In this document: piece after piece, positions 48,576-60,650 of the stretch
How positions within the stretch are numbered: position 1 is the first letter of the stretch
How the letters are laid out: each line of letters starts with the position of its first letter
Assembly (NCBI RefSeq): GCF_010015445.1
Contig: NC_053121.1
Location: 33,059,934-33,123,933 of the forward strand
Length of the DNA stretch: 64,000 nt
Direction: 5' to 3'
DNA from: Perca fluviatilis
Taxonomy: Eukaryota; Chordata; Actinopteri; Perciformes; Percidae
The notes under the pieces: model-generated
What the model saw: only the letters and a program-made list of their open reading frames with translations
Database searches by the model: none
Told to the model about the DNA's origin: nothing
Translations under genes and position numbers: made by a program

Positions 48576-50202
48576 CAGTGCCTTGTGAAAGTATTCGCCC
48601 CTTGAACTTTTCGAACTTTTGCCACATTTCAGGCTTCAAACATAAAGATATAAAACTGTAATTTTTGTGACGAATCAACAACAAGTGGGACACAATAATG
48701 AAGTGGAACGAAATTTATTGGATATTTCAAACTTTTTAAGAAATAAAAACTGAAAAATTGGGCTGCAAAATTATTCAGCCCCTTTACTTTCAGTGCAGCA
48801 AACTCTCTCCAGAAGTTCAGTGAGGATCTCTGAATGATCCAATGTTGACCTAAATGACTAATGATGATAAATACAATCCAGCTGTGTGTAATCAAGTCTC
48901 CTCGTATAAATGCACCTGCTTTGTGATAGTCTCAGAGGTCTGTGTAAAGCGCAGAGAGCATCATGAAGAACAAGGAACACACCAGGCAGGTCCGAGATAC
49001 TGTTGTGGAGAAGTTTAAAGCCGGATTTGGATACAAAAAGATTTCCCAAGTTTTAAACATCCCAAGGAGCACTGTGCAAGCGATAATATTGAAATGGAAG
49101 GAGTATCAGACCACTGCAAATCTACAAAGACCCGGCCGTCCCTCTAAACTTTCAGCTCATACAAGGAGAAGACTGATCAGAGATGCAGCCAAGAGGCCCA
49201 TGATCACTCTGGATGAACTGCAGAGATCTACAGCTGAGGCGGGAGACTCTGTCCATAGGACAACAATCAGTCGTATACTGCACAAATCTGGCCTTTATGG
49301 AAGAGTGGCAAGAAGAAAGCCATTTCTTAAAGATATCCATAAAAAGTGTCGTTTAAAGTTTGCCACAAGCCACCTGGGAGACACACCAAACATGTGGAAG
49401 AAGGTGCTCTGGTCAGATGAAACCAAAATCAAACTTTTTGGCAACAATGCAAAACGTTATGTTTGGCGTAAAAGCAACACCGCTCATCACCCTGAACACA
49501 CCATCCCCACTGTCAAACATGGTGGTGGCAGCATCATGGTTTGGGCCTGCTTTTCTTCAGCAGGGACAGGGAAGATGGTTAAAATTGATGGGAAGATGGA
49601 TGGAGCCAAATACAGGACCATTCTGGAAGAAAACCTGATGGAGTCTGCAAAAGACCTGAGACTGGGACGGAGATTTGTCTTCCAACAAGACAATGATCCA
49701 AAACATAAAGCAAAATCTACAATGGAATGGTTCACAAATAAACATATCCAGGTGTTAGAATGGCCAAGTCAAAGTCCAGACCTGAATCCAATCGAGAATC
49801 TGTGGAAAGAACTGAAAACTGCTGTTCACAAACGCTCTCCATCCAACCTCACTGAGCTTGAGCTGTTTTGCAAGGAGGAATGGGCAAATATTTCAGTCTC
49901 TTGATGTGCAAAACTGATAGAGACATACCCCAAGCGACTTACAGCTGTAATCGCAGCAAAAGGTGGCGCTGCAAAGTATTAACTGAAGGGGGCTGAATAA
50001 TTTTGCACACCCAATTTTTCAGTTTTTTGATTTGTTAAAAAGGTTTGAAATATCCAATAAATTTCGTTCCACTTCATGATTGTGTCCCACTTGTTGTTGA
50101 TTCTTCACAAAAAATTACAGTTTTATATCTTTATGTTTGAAGCCTGAAATGTGGCAAAAGGTCGAAAAGTTCAAGGGGGCCGAATACTTTCGCAAGGCAC
50201 TG
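48576..50202 (+). mobile_element. Full-length Tc1/mariner transposon
   Basis: 1,627 bp with about 210-bp terminal inverted repeats (48576-48787 and 49986-50202), starting CAGTGCCTTGTGAAAGTATT and ending in its near-complement. It is flanked by TA (48574-48575 and 50203-50204), as Tc1 elements require. The arms differ at only a few positions, so the copy is much younger than most elements here. It contains one transposase gene on the plus strand, intact except for one stop codon. Confidence 0.96.
48963..49982 (+). pseudogene. Tc1-like transposase, single in-frame stop
   Basis: Cut-and-paste transposase of about 339 codons. The N-terminus has paired-type helix-turn-helix DNA-binding regions (KKISQVLNIPRSTVQAII near residue 25) and a GRPSKLS linker near residue 58. 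The DD34E catalytic triad is complete: Asp152 (LWSDETK), Asp243 (QQDNDPKH) and Glu278 (SPDLNPIENLW), with a Gly-rich box (KHGGGSIMVWACFSSAG) between. TGA at 49902-49904 ends the frame at 313 residues. The same frame then stays open for 25 more codons, ending AAKGGAAKY and TAA at 49980-49982, the usual family C-terminus. The lost tail is outside the catalytic triad. Start ATG chosen because it matches the normal family length. Confidence 0.95.
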
Positions 50203-50204
50203 TA

Positions 50205-52952
50205 CATGCTACTGTTTGCACTCTAATTCAATGCTAAACTGCATTGTGTTTTCCAGGTTACAATTAATCATCCATATTAACTATTCATCCAACAATTAAA
50301 CAGTCAGTCCATTAAATCTGCTATTTTTCAAGACTGTACCTCTAACAGCATTATCTGCCCTAGTGTGAATATATGCCCTAGCTATACATTTGAACTGGGC
50401 CCCATAACCAAGCTACAATATTTAGATAATCTTATTTTTTTATTATCTGTAGGTTATTATCTCCATTTCTAAAATCCTGTTGTCTGGTAACTTTGTGATT
50501 TTCAAATTATATTTTTTAAGAGGTATGTATTATTATTATTTGAATTTAAAAGGGAAATTACACATTATGTTAATAATATAACTGATGTCCAGTCTGTTAC
50601 ATCACCCTAAAATGGTACATAAAATGTCAAATGAATCAGTTCTTGAAATAGGAAATGAGCATGTAAAGCAATTAATGAAACAGTTTTTAATAAAGACAAT
50701 ACATCAGGCATGTGAATCGGATATCTGAGTGAGTGAGTGAGTGAGTGACTGAGTGAAAGAGAAACATTATGTTTATGCTAAAGTCACTGAGGAATATTCT
50801 GTGCAGATATTCACTCAGTATCTATCAATGTTTCTGCCAAAATTTGATTCTTGACCTATTTCCACTTGACCTGTTCAGTGGTAGAGAGAAATGCTGCGAA
50901 ATTCTGCGCTTAAAACCAAGATATGTCAGAGTGATATATCAATCCATCCCTGTTATGTACACCTACTTTTAACCTGTGAATTCTCTCACAGTGTCCCAGA
51001 AACAAAGAAAAAGCCCATATGGTCCCACAGAGATAGAAGCGGCAGTGAAGTCAAAATGAAGAGAAACAACACTACATTTATTGGAGATGGCATCCAATTG
51101 ATCTGGAATAAGGCTGGGTAATTGCACTTTCCTTTCATGTTGGGTTTGTTTGGAATCTGAGACCAAGGAGGATTACGCCGCCTCCAGCAGACGCCTACGC
51201 TTGGAAGGCTCACTCGCTGTGATAAAAAAAAAAAAAAAAAATCCTCCAATATCAAATACTGCAGTGAGTTGGACCTCGCTTCAGAAAAAAGGGAAGGTGG
51301 GAGGATTTAGAACTCTAGGTTATTACTAATATAAATGATAAGAGCCTTGAATCTTCAGTGAAAGTTCACATCTTAATTATATCTGTATATCCTCCAACAG
51401 AGGTTCAATACCTGGACATTTATTCATGACACATTTAGGTTTGTCTGTGGGCGTACAAGTAAAGGTATTATAAAGATGTCAAGCCAGGGCCATTTTTGGA
51501 GATCTAGAGATGTAGGCAGGTTCAAAATGTTGATGTCTGCCCACTACCTTTTCTGAACGTCTGCAGACATTTAAAATAAACAATTAGATTTTAGAAAGTC
51601 TTGTGACAACATTATTTGGGATTATACTAATGACCAAAATAGGTTTAGATGTTTTTCTGGGACTTCATTTGGAGGTCAGCACTTGTCCAAATCTGGCTTA
51701 ATATCTAATAAATCCACAACCATTGAAATTCTGTAAAAATATGTGCTACGATTGGCTGGAAACCTGAATAAACCTAACACATGTGTTAAAGTAGAAAAAG
51801 AAGAGAAGATATGTGGCAAGTGCTACAAAATCAATTATTCATCCCTCGACCCAAAACTGGATGTTTGGGGTTTATTATTCATGATCCACTATATAGACCA
51901 TACATAGCGGCATAGAAACCAGTTTCAGATCCTCAATCAGATGAATTAAATACTAAATATGATTTTTTTCCAGATGTCTTTAGTTATAGTGGGATAAAAT
52001 CATGGAGCTGTGATTGACTTCAGGTCAGCAAGGCCAACATAATGAAGACCATGTATACCAAGCCCACAGCAGTTACATCTTTATCACCCTAAGACTTGTC
52101 ACTACTGTCCTTATAATACCACCTCTTATGAATAATGATGGCTGGACTAAGAAATAATTTAAGATGGCTAATGAAGGGAATACTAAACTACTACCACCAC
52201 CACCACCACCAGTGCATGAGACACTGTAAAGACTCCACAGAATAAAACAATTATTATACATAAATCGATTGCATGCAGGTCTATAATTGCAGGAGGTCCA
52301 ACACTGCTACCTCTCTGTCCGCTGCTCACTGCTTCGGGAAACAGACGATAAAAAAAGGGAAGGTTAGTGCAACACAGCTATTTTAACATGACAGAAGCAG
52401 TAATGGACCGAGGCGAATACCAATAATCTATCAAAACTGTGTGAGAAAAGACCTAAGAGGGCAAAACGGCAGCAGGTCTCCAGGAGCTGCAGTATACACA
52501 CAACATGAGCTCCTTCCCAATAAAACCTGTAGTTCGTGCTCCTCTTTGACCCTGACCTGCTAAAAGTCTGAAGTCTCATGCTGTTGCAGAGAAAAATCCA
52601 TACCACACTAATATCGCTGCTGAAGCGGGACATTGGCTGAAAAAACAGTTCAAACTAAAAAAATCTTCCATGTCAGTAACTAGTGTCTTTAGCCTGGAAT
52701 CCTGGGCCGACAAATCCCTACTTGCAATCTTCAAAGACCTTCATGGTAGCTTTTTGAAAGTATATCAAAACAACATTTAATCCTTAAATACTGGTGATTG
52801 AGATCCCAGTATTTTCTATGAAATCTGGCCCCCATTTAATTTAATTTCATGGGGAAAATACCTGTAAGATGCAAGGATTTTTAAGTTCAGCCATAGCTAC
52901 ATTGTTAACTTCTAGCAAAAAGTCAGGCACTGCTAGGCACTGTTAGGCCAGG
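50205..52952. other. Unique non-coding stretch
   Basis: No gene recognised. Holds a (GAGT)n tract at 50729-50758, an A17 run near 51225-51241 and a (CCA)n run near 52191-52211. Short overlapping frames at 50769-51255 lack motifs. Confidence 0.4.
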
Positions 52953-53162
52953 ATACTAGTGGTGTGTCTTAGCACAGCCATCTAGCGGTAGGGGGTTTAA
53001 TCACAACATAAACGTGAACCACTGTCTTACATGAATATTTTTTTACGTAAAAAAAAGAAATTAAAATAATTTTGCTGATATTGCCTTTTTGAAAATCGAT
53101 ACAGTATTGCAAAATAAAATATCGCGATATTTAAGTGTATCGATTTTTTCTTACACCCCTAG
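52953..53162. mobile_element. hAT-like element remnant
   Basis: The right end CTTACACCCCTAG and the interior words ATCGATACAGTATTGC and ATATCGCGATATTTAAG resemble teleost hAT elements with TAGGGGTGTAAG termini. The left end (CTAGTGGTGTGTC near 52955) is only loosely inverted, and no 8-bp duplication is seen. Confidence 0.45.
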
Positions 53163-54273
53163 TCACCAGGGAGGCTGAGACAACGATCAAGCGAAGATGG
53201 TGAATAGATCCGAGGTTCAAATACTGGGCTTGATTGTAGATGACTGGCAGGAGACACAGAGAGAGGCAGGGCCAACAGAGAAGCTGACAGTGGAAAAACA
53301 AATAGGAACTAGAAAACTAGAAAACAAAAACAGAAACTCACAGCCAGCCGACCCCAACCATCACAGATTCATGACAAGATGTGCTTAAACAGCTCTGCCT
53401 TTTCCAACTTTTCCAGCTGAAATAATCCTTGAAACCTGTGTATTCACCAAAAATAGGCTGTCTCTCCACATGTAACCAGCAGCTATTTTCATGCGGCAAA
53501 GTCTCACTTCCCTGAGTCCTTGCAGAACTGTCGAATGTCTCTTCGAGGAGAACAAGCCTGCTTGGGAAGGCCAGATGGCGCGATCAGCTGGCCCTCCTCA
53601 GAGCCTGGCATGCATGTGGCTTGTGCTCACTCAGATCCCTTTGTCGTCTAATGCCTGTACTTGGATTTTTAGTCAACCTGTGCCAGGCCGGCCGGATCAA
53701 AGAGAATATTTACAAGGCACTTCTGTGTTAGTCCGGTGTCGGAAAAGACGCAGGAGGTTTCTCCTGCTCTTGCACTTATAGATTCAACAGTGGGGGAGCT
53801 GGAGACAAACTTCCCACTGCTCAGTTAACGTTCAAAATGTGACAGAGCCGCTGATGTATTGTGCCTTGATCTTGGCGTTGTTTCTTACTATGCTCTGGCA
53901 TTGCTGATTAGCAGCTTGTGAATCGTCGCTTTGCATCGAGGCCCCCTTGGTGAGAGCCGACAGCAGTGAGTTTTTCACGCAGCCCCCTCGGAGTATAAAT
54001 AGGTTATTGAGCTTCTGACGTGTCTTGATATATCATGGGCCCCTGTGGCTTTTCTCAGGTTGTTGATATTCAGTGTGCTTGAGAGGAGGACCCACTCTGT
54101 AATTTTTCTAACCACATACATTTGATGAATGTTGACATGCATTATTAATGAGTTCAACCCTAACCCTGTGGGACTAAATGGACTGCATTAATATAGCAGT
54201 TTTTATGTAAAGTCTACAGTGAAGAGAGGCTTCGGCTTACTGCATAAAACATGGCATGTGCTGATGCTTAATA
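53163..54273. other. Unique non-coding stretch
   Basis: No gene recognised. Segment 53830-54000 is moderately GC-rich and low in homopolymers, which would fit conserved non-coding DNA, but no coding pattern is evident. Confidence 0.35.
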
Positions 54274-54616
54274 TTAAAGGTCCCATGGCATGAACATTTC
54301 ACTTTATGAGTTTTTTTAACATTAATATGAGTTCCCCCAGCCTGCCTATGGTCCCCCAGTGGCTAGAAAGTGCGATAGGTGTAAACCGAGCCCTGGGTAT
54401 CCTGCTCTGCCTTTGAGAAAATGAAAGCTCAGATGGGCCGATCTGGAATCTTCTCCTTATGAGGTCATAAGGAGCAAGGTTACCTCCCCTTTCTCTGCTT
54501 TGCCCACCCAGAGAATTTGGGCTGAATTTTGGGAAAGAGACTTCAGATACAGTATTAGGGGACCACTAAGGCCTATATAAAAGCATCCAAAGAGCACCAT
54601 GTCATGGGACCTTTAA
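54274..54616. mobile_element. TTAA-flanked MITE (GGTCCCATGGCATG family)
   Basis: Starts TTAAAGGTCCCATGGCATG and ends CATGTCATGGGACCTTTAA: 19-bp inverted ends with one mismatch, TTAA at both boundaries, 343 bp. Interior reads CTTATGAGGTCATAAGGAG, a small palindrome. Recognised as a common percomorph MITE type. Confidence 0.85.
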
Positions 54617-54903
54617 TTGAAACCAGTAAATGGTGTGTAATTATAAAGTATTTTAATTCTACTGGCTTGGTTTTGTTTTGTTTTATGACTTGTCAATTTT
54701 TTTGTTTTATTTGCTTTATATGTTTATGCTAATGCAAAGCTATATATATATGAATTGCCTTGCCTTATTAAATTATTATTTGTAACAATTGAGATTGGCA
54801 AACGTTGGGTTAAGGAATAAAACATGAATCATAGATGAAGTGTGTGGTGTGTGTGTGCATATCCACCGATGTGTCCACATTAACCCACTTCCTGTTTTCC
54901 CAG

Positions 54904-55002
54904 GAATACATCTTCCTCTGTCGCTCTCTGCAGCCTCACAGGAACATGAGTATCGAGTATCACGGTATCAACATCAAGGACATGGAAATATTGAGTGATT
55001 AG
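54904..55002 (+). CDS. Candidate terminal exon (unidentified)
   Basis: A good splice acceptor (CTTCCTGTTTTCCCAG, ending 54903, with ATTAAC as possible branch site) is followed in phase 0 by a 32-codon open frame, EYIFLCRSLQPHRNMSIEY and onward, ending in TAG at 55000-55002. Amino-acid use looks ordinary rather than low complexity. I do not recognise the peptide, no poly(A) signal follows closely, and 32 codons can stay open by chance. Confidence 0.2.
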   Translation, partial: EYIFLCRSLQPHRNMSIEYHGINIKDMEILSD

Positions 55003-56127
55003 AATGTTCTACATTTAAATATTCAGGCTTAAGTATGCAAAGATATGCATAGGCATGATTCTCACCTGCAGGTTGAGTGTTGAGCTCTGAGTAATCACTA
55101 GAACGGAGTCTAATCTTATGACAAAAGACAGCAATTCCCTTCAGAGAGAAGCCAGCACAATAATGCTTTAAACAGTAACACTAGTGCAGCTGTTAATAGA
55201 AGACATCTCCAGCGTCTGACTGGTGATCACAAAGTCATTAAGAACATATGATTTTAATTGTTGTTTTTCATTTCATTCATCCAGAAGAAATGAAAAAGAA
55301 AATATTACACAGTGGACTTAAGTCAATATATTAGCGCATGGAAAGGTGTTACAGCCAGAACTGATTAAAATTCAATCACATTTAATAATAAAATGCTTTT
55401 CATTCAGTGTGCAGAACATAGAAATCACACAGTTTTCACACAAGCTATAAAGGGAACTGTAAGACATGTGGCATTGCACACACCACAGACTGTAGAAAAG
55501 AACAAACATACCACCTCTAACATTACCTATAAGGAATGGATCAATTTTGAAAGAGCACTTTATACACTCCTATGGAGTCAAAGATGTTTAGATGCTAGCC
55601 ATAGGGATAGTGTACCTTTCACAAACACAAATAATTCAAAGATTATTTCCTTATGTTTGTCGATGCCTCTTAATCTGCTGTTATACACATCAGCATATTT
55701 GGCATCACAATTCTGCTTCATCTACGAGTAGAAGACCTGTGTATTTTGTGTCTTTGCCACAATTCATGCCACTAAGCATGAATGATTGTTGTGCTGAAAT
55801 TGACACTTGCCAAATTTTGTGTGTAGTTGATAATTGAAGATCTCCAATTAGCACTTTTGTCTTGTTTGCATGTCAAGTGTTGTGAAAAAGGCTCGGATCT
55901 TCTAAAAAATTAATGAGCTATTGTTAACAACTTTGTATATGAGTAAATGTCCTGGCAGACTCCCAAATCTGGACACTGTGCTGTGCAGCATGGCGCACAC
56001 ATAAGTTCACATTCATACATAAAACCATTAAAGAAACAGCCAGTGTTGTCAGATTGATAAAAAGTAGCACAAGCAGAGCCTAGAGCCCGCCCAATTATCA
56101 TAGAAGTAGCCCAATTTCTAACATACA
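55003..56127. other. Unique non-coding stretch
   Basis: No gene recognised; the frame at 55393-55731 (112 codons) has no recognisable domain and overlaps another frame. Confidence 0.35.
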
Positions 56128-56143
56128 CGCATGCACGTGCACG

Positions 56144-56238
<95 letters not shown>
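56128..56238. repeat. (CA)n microsatellite, over 45 units
   Basis: A mixed CG/CA-rich start (ACGCATGCACGTGCACGC) leads into a pure CA run from about 56145 to 56238. The 137-codon minus-strand frame across it (a string of Cys-Val) is an artefact. Confidence 0.97.
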
Positions 56239-56241
<3 letters not shown>

Positions 56242-57479
56242 CTCCGAGAGTTGTTTCACATTCAGTCTGGACACATCTTAAGACGTGCACTGCAGCAATG
56301 ATCAGCAGATTGCTCATCAGCAAAGATGGACAGAATTAAAATACATGATGATTTTAAACTTCAAACTTCCAGTTACAGTATAGTCAATTATTGACCTTGG
56401 CTGAGTGGTTATTACAGTATTTAGTCAAAAAAATTACACAATTTTAACTCTCTTCACACTCTTGTATATTATGTGAAAAAAGGTTTATGTCAAAAGTTTT
56501 TTGTTTATTAGTTTTGTTCATTTTAGAACTTTAGAGTCAATTTAAACCTGTCGCTCTCTGTGTTATCACATCCTTTTACGCAAGGGACTGACATTTCAAA
56601 AAGACAGATGTCTTATTATTCAGGAATGAACTCTTCACACCTTCAGTGAATAATCTTTTATTTTAGCTCCCCACTTCCATGGAGAACACGCCCTCCGTGG
56701 TCTCTCAGACTTCAGACTGGAACTGCGGACGGCTATTGAGTCCGGGATAATGACTTTTGTGATATGAATAAATGACAGGGGGCTAATTCTTCTCCCTCAC
56801 CTCTAGAGAATGTGAGTCCTGGCACAGCTCTTGTCCTGAAGCACAGCCCATGCTGTAATGAGTGCCGGCCACTGGTGACGATGTTATCATCCAGCTCCAG
56901 GGGAGATGGCAGAGGAGTAAAAACATCTAGGTCGGTGCTCCTCCTGCCCTCCTTCATATGTACTAATTAGGCCCCACAGGTAAAAGAATTACCAGGCATC
57001 TTAAGAGAAAGCAGGAAGTGGTGGGAAACCTGAGGATATTCATCCAGCTCTGTCTCCTTTTTGACCTACCAGTTGTTGTTTTGAGTTACACACCATCTAA
57101 GCAGCTAATTTGTCGGTAAATGGGAGAGTCATGTATTTTTCACATGTGGCGTGCTTGCCTCTCATTATCTCTGCTCTTGCGAACCCTAATTAGCTTGCAG
57201 AAGGTCAGCTCACCTCTTTGGTGAGAAACAATGCAGGGATACACTTCACTGGTTCTGCTTTAACACACCCGCGCACACTCTTACATAACCATTAATAAAT
57301 ATAGACATGCACACATTAATACACACACAAGCTTAATGAAACCAAATGCAAAAATAAATAGTCCTGACTGTGCTCTTAGAAGGTAGAAAGTAAAGAAAAA
57401 ATGCATGAAAGTAAATTAATATGAGTCATGATTCTAGGATTTCAACACAAGAACTCAAATTAAATGAAATCGAAAAAGA
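56239..57479. other. Unique non-coding stretch
   Basis: No gene or complete repeat recognised. Confidence 0.35.
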
Positions 57480-57645
57480 AGTTTTTCCTCGCCACTGTCG
57501 CACCAAATGCTTGCTCTTGGGGGGAACGGATGGGTCTCTGTAAACTATAGAGTGTGGTCTAGACCTACTCTATCTGTAAAGTGTTGTGAGATAACTTCTG
57601 TTCCGATTTGACACTATAAATAAAATTGAATTGAAATTGAATTAA
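57480..57645 (+). mobile_element. LINE 3' end (GAATTGAAATTG tail), copy 2
   Basis: Reads GTTTTTCCTCGCCACTGTCG, TGCTTGCTCTTGGGGG, CTATAGAGTGTGGTCTAG, then ATAAATAAAATTGAATTG. It extends further 5' than the copy at 30690. 5'-truncated LINE end, probably CR1/L2-related. Confidence 0.7.
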
Positions 57646-58100
57646 ATCAAGGAATTGGTTTTACAGGTAGATTTGGCCAAATAGGATCTGCTCTTTTGAG
57701 GGAGCAAGGCTTCTGCATGAACACTAAATCCTCGTCAGATCAACACCATCTTAGCAAATAGGTGCAGGTTTGGTTGGTGGAGGGAGCTGGAACAGCTAAC
57801 TGCACTGGCACGAGTTTAGTGTCAGGTTATAAAGGCCGCTGTGGTCACCTGTATGGATGTGATTGGATGTTACTGGCTTATGAATAAATCAGTGATGGTG
57901 AAGCAGGTGATGTACTGCAGTGCTTTGCCTGAACTAATGCAATGCTCCATTAAAGAAATTTATTTTACTTTGTATATTAACATTTGAAGAATATGATAAC
58001 TGTGTCATCATAAATACAATCTTTGCTCACTTGGCTGAAACACACGTAGCTACTTTTCAGATAGTCTACACTACAGTTTATTAGGCTACATCTCGCTAAA

Positions 58101-58133
<33 letters not shown>

Positions 58134-59221
58134 CACACTGTATATAAAACATATAATATAATATTATTGGCAGACTTTTTACTTTAACAAAAATGTATCC
58201 TAGCTTTAGCTGTGACCCGTTCTCCCTCATTAGCTTATAAAATCTAAATTTCTTCTGATTTCTGATTTAATAATCGACTAGAGAGGTTAAAAGTTTTATT
58301 AATATCTGTTAAAAAATGCTGTGATAAATCAGCTGGGGAGAGTACCACAGTGTCCTGGAGAAAATCAGGTGTATTCTTGTCAAAACCAAAACTGGTTCAC
58401 TGGACTGGATAAGACACACGTCATCGTCCCTCTGGGCTTTCTTCACAACTGAGAAACTCCTAATTGCATCAGGATTTCTGCATCGTGGGGAGACACTGTG
58501 AACACTTTGGTTACACAACCAATTCAGCCGTTAACATTCTAATGGCGTTTTAATGAAGTTATGGGATGATGGGACACAGGGAACTTTAACATGAAATTTA
58601 TATATCTGGCAGCTTTAATCAAAAAGGTGCACTTTCAGAGTGGTTTTCATTTATTTTTGCAGGAGTCTTTACCTCATGGGAGACACTTTTATAGTTGCTA
58701 TACTGCATGTTCCGGTCTTATGGGACAGCTGTATTTATGACAGCAGCTGAACTGCGGAGGCGAGAACCACGGTTCTCGTTAAACCCTTTTCCAATCTTTC
58801 CACCGACTAGGCAAATTCAATTAAAGTGCTTTGCTTATTCTCCTATGCAGAGCGTTTGTAAAGACAAGAAATATATTCAGCTTCTTTTAATTTAATGAGT
58901 AATACTCGGATGGAGCGCAGATAGCAGCATGATGAATGGTGCCATATATCAGAAGGTCCACCTTATCATGTGCGTGGGTTTGTGTAGAAAACATTATGTG
59001 CCTCTTTATGACTTCGGCCTGTGAACACATTGCTGTATGAGGGCGAAGATATAATGTATCATGTTAGTCACTACGTAGAAACAGAGACTTACTCTTCTTC
59101 ATCCAAAAGATGTGTGTATGTACATACACTGTGCATGAAGTACAATTAATAGCCAGTTGTTTACCTTTTATAAAGAAAAATGCTAATTTAGGGAGCATTG
59201 CCTAATTTCATTGTCCCACTT
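57646..59221. other. Unique non-coding stretch
   Basis: No gene recognised. A CA/TA microsatellite lies at 58099-58138. Confidence 0.35.
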
Positions 59222-59229
59222 GTGCTAAT

Positions 59230-59728
59230 CAGTGGCGGCGCCAGGGAGGAGCTAGGGGGTGCTGTAGCTACCCCTAGGTTTGCCATAGCACCCCCTTAGC
59301 ACCCCCAAGAAATTGCTGTGGTTGATTTATAAATAAATTAAAAATTGTTAATGAATAAATAGATTAATAAAACAAACAAAAATTATTTTTAGGCTAAAAA
59401 ACACAGGTGATCGTATTCGGCCAAAGGGTGCAGCACACACTGAACTTTTGACCTTACTTCCGCAGTAACGTATTCACAACGTTGGCTGGTATTTGAAATA
59501 TGTTTGGTGGGCTAATCAGAGTTCTATGATGTTGTATCGGCAACTTTAAATCAATCTCTCTCGTTCGCTCACTTAGTAAACCGCGGCGGAGGTGGGTGGG
59601 CATCTGCGCGAGTGTGTGTAACGTTAGCCTATTTGTGTCAAGGGAAACTCAAAATTTCAGAGCACCCTCACTGAAACTTCCAGCAACCCCAAAGCTCCAG
59701 CAAAAGAACATCTCTGGCGCCGCCACTG
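59230..59728. mobile_element. hAT MITE (CAGTGGCGGCGCCAG family), full copy
   Basis: Starts CAGTGGCGGCGCCAG and ends CTGGCGCCGCCACTG, perfect 15-bp inverted ends. Exact 8-bp direct repeats GTGCTAAT flank it (59222-59229 and 59729-59736), fitting nTnnnnAn. The 499-bp interior includes AGCACCCCCTTAGCACCCCC-like runs. Its right half is duplicated at 13470-13711. Confidence 0.93.
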
Positions 59729-60007
59729 GTGCTAATGCAAATGTATGTTGACGCGTGTGAGCTCGTTCTTTAATAGCCGATGCAGACTAAACGCTGGTAA
59801 AGCTTTGCCCGTGTTATTGTCGCATTGAATGAAGACGCTGAATGCAATTGTCAGCTTGTTCCATTATTCAACTTGTTCAATGAAAATTAAGCAAGGAAGT
59901 CGAGAGCTGGAAACAGCTGGCCATTTCAAAGTAAAATTTGCGTGTTTTGAAGCATGTTCTGCAGCATTCAATTTAAGGAGAGCTAAACAATAAATGAACA
60001 AATAGCC

Positions 60008-60650
60008 TTAGGGCCCTATTTTAACGATCTAAGCGCACGCCGTGAAGCGCATGGCGAAGGTGTGTTTAGGGCGTGTCCAAATCCACTTTTGCTAGTTTGA
60101 CGGTGTAAAAAGGGTTGTACTTTGTGTTTTAATTAATTCATAGGTGTGTTTTGGGCGTAACATGCAATAAACCAATCAGAGGGTCATCGCCCATTCCCTT
60201 TAACAGCCAGGCGTGTTTGTACCTTTGCGCATTGCTATTATGATGGCGGATTTGCACCATATTATTTTTATTTGTAATCTTTTGCATGTTTGTGTGCTGC
60301 TGTGCGTCCCTGTGTGTGTAACAAGCATTGTGTGCGCGCACTGTGCATAAGCCTAGGTGCATTTTACTAATGTGCTTTTAAAATAACAATGAAATGCTGC
60401 AAATATTGACTTTACACCAGGTTTTTGTTGTTCAATGGCACGATCACTTTCTGCTGCCTCAAGATAGCAATACGCCAAGAATTCACCTGAACACACCTTC
60501 CTGTAAGACCAGCACGCCCATGGGCGCAAAGATGGGCAAAAAGGTGCATTTGCTATTTAAACGACGTGGGTGCAGGACGGTCTTAAAATAGCAAAGACAC
60601 TTGCGTTGGGCTTTGCGCTGAGCTGTGCCGGATGCAAGATAGGGCCCTTA
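60008..60650. mobile_element. DNA-transposon MITE (TTAGGGCCCTAT family)
   Basis: Left TTAGGGCCCTATTTTAACG and right (complement) TTAAGGGCCCTATCTTGCA are inverted ends. Subterminal sequence is rich in GCGCA/TGCGC words on both sides (AAGCGCACGC, GGCTTTGCGC). About 640 bp with no transposase. No clear target duplication. Confidence 0.7.

Noticed and set aside
49152..49745. Antisense and alternative frames over the Tc1 transposase
   Set aside because: They are shadows of the real transposase frame, which alone carries the catalytic motifs.
55910..56323. 137-codon minus-strand open frame with a long Cys-Val run
   Set aside because: It is translation of the CA microsatellite; no domain flanks the repeat.
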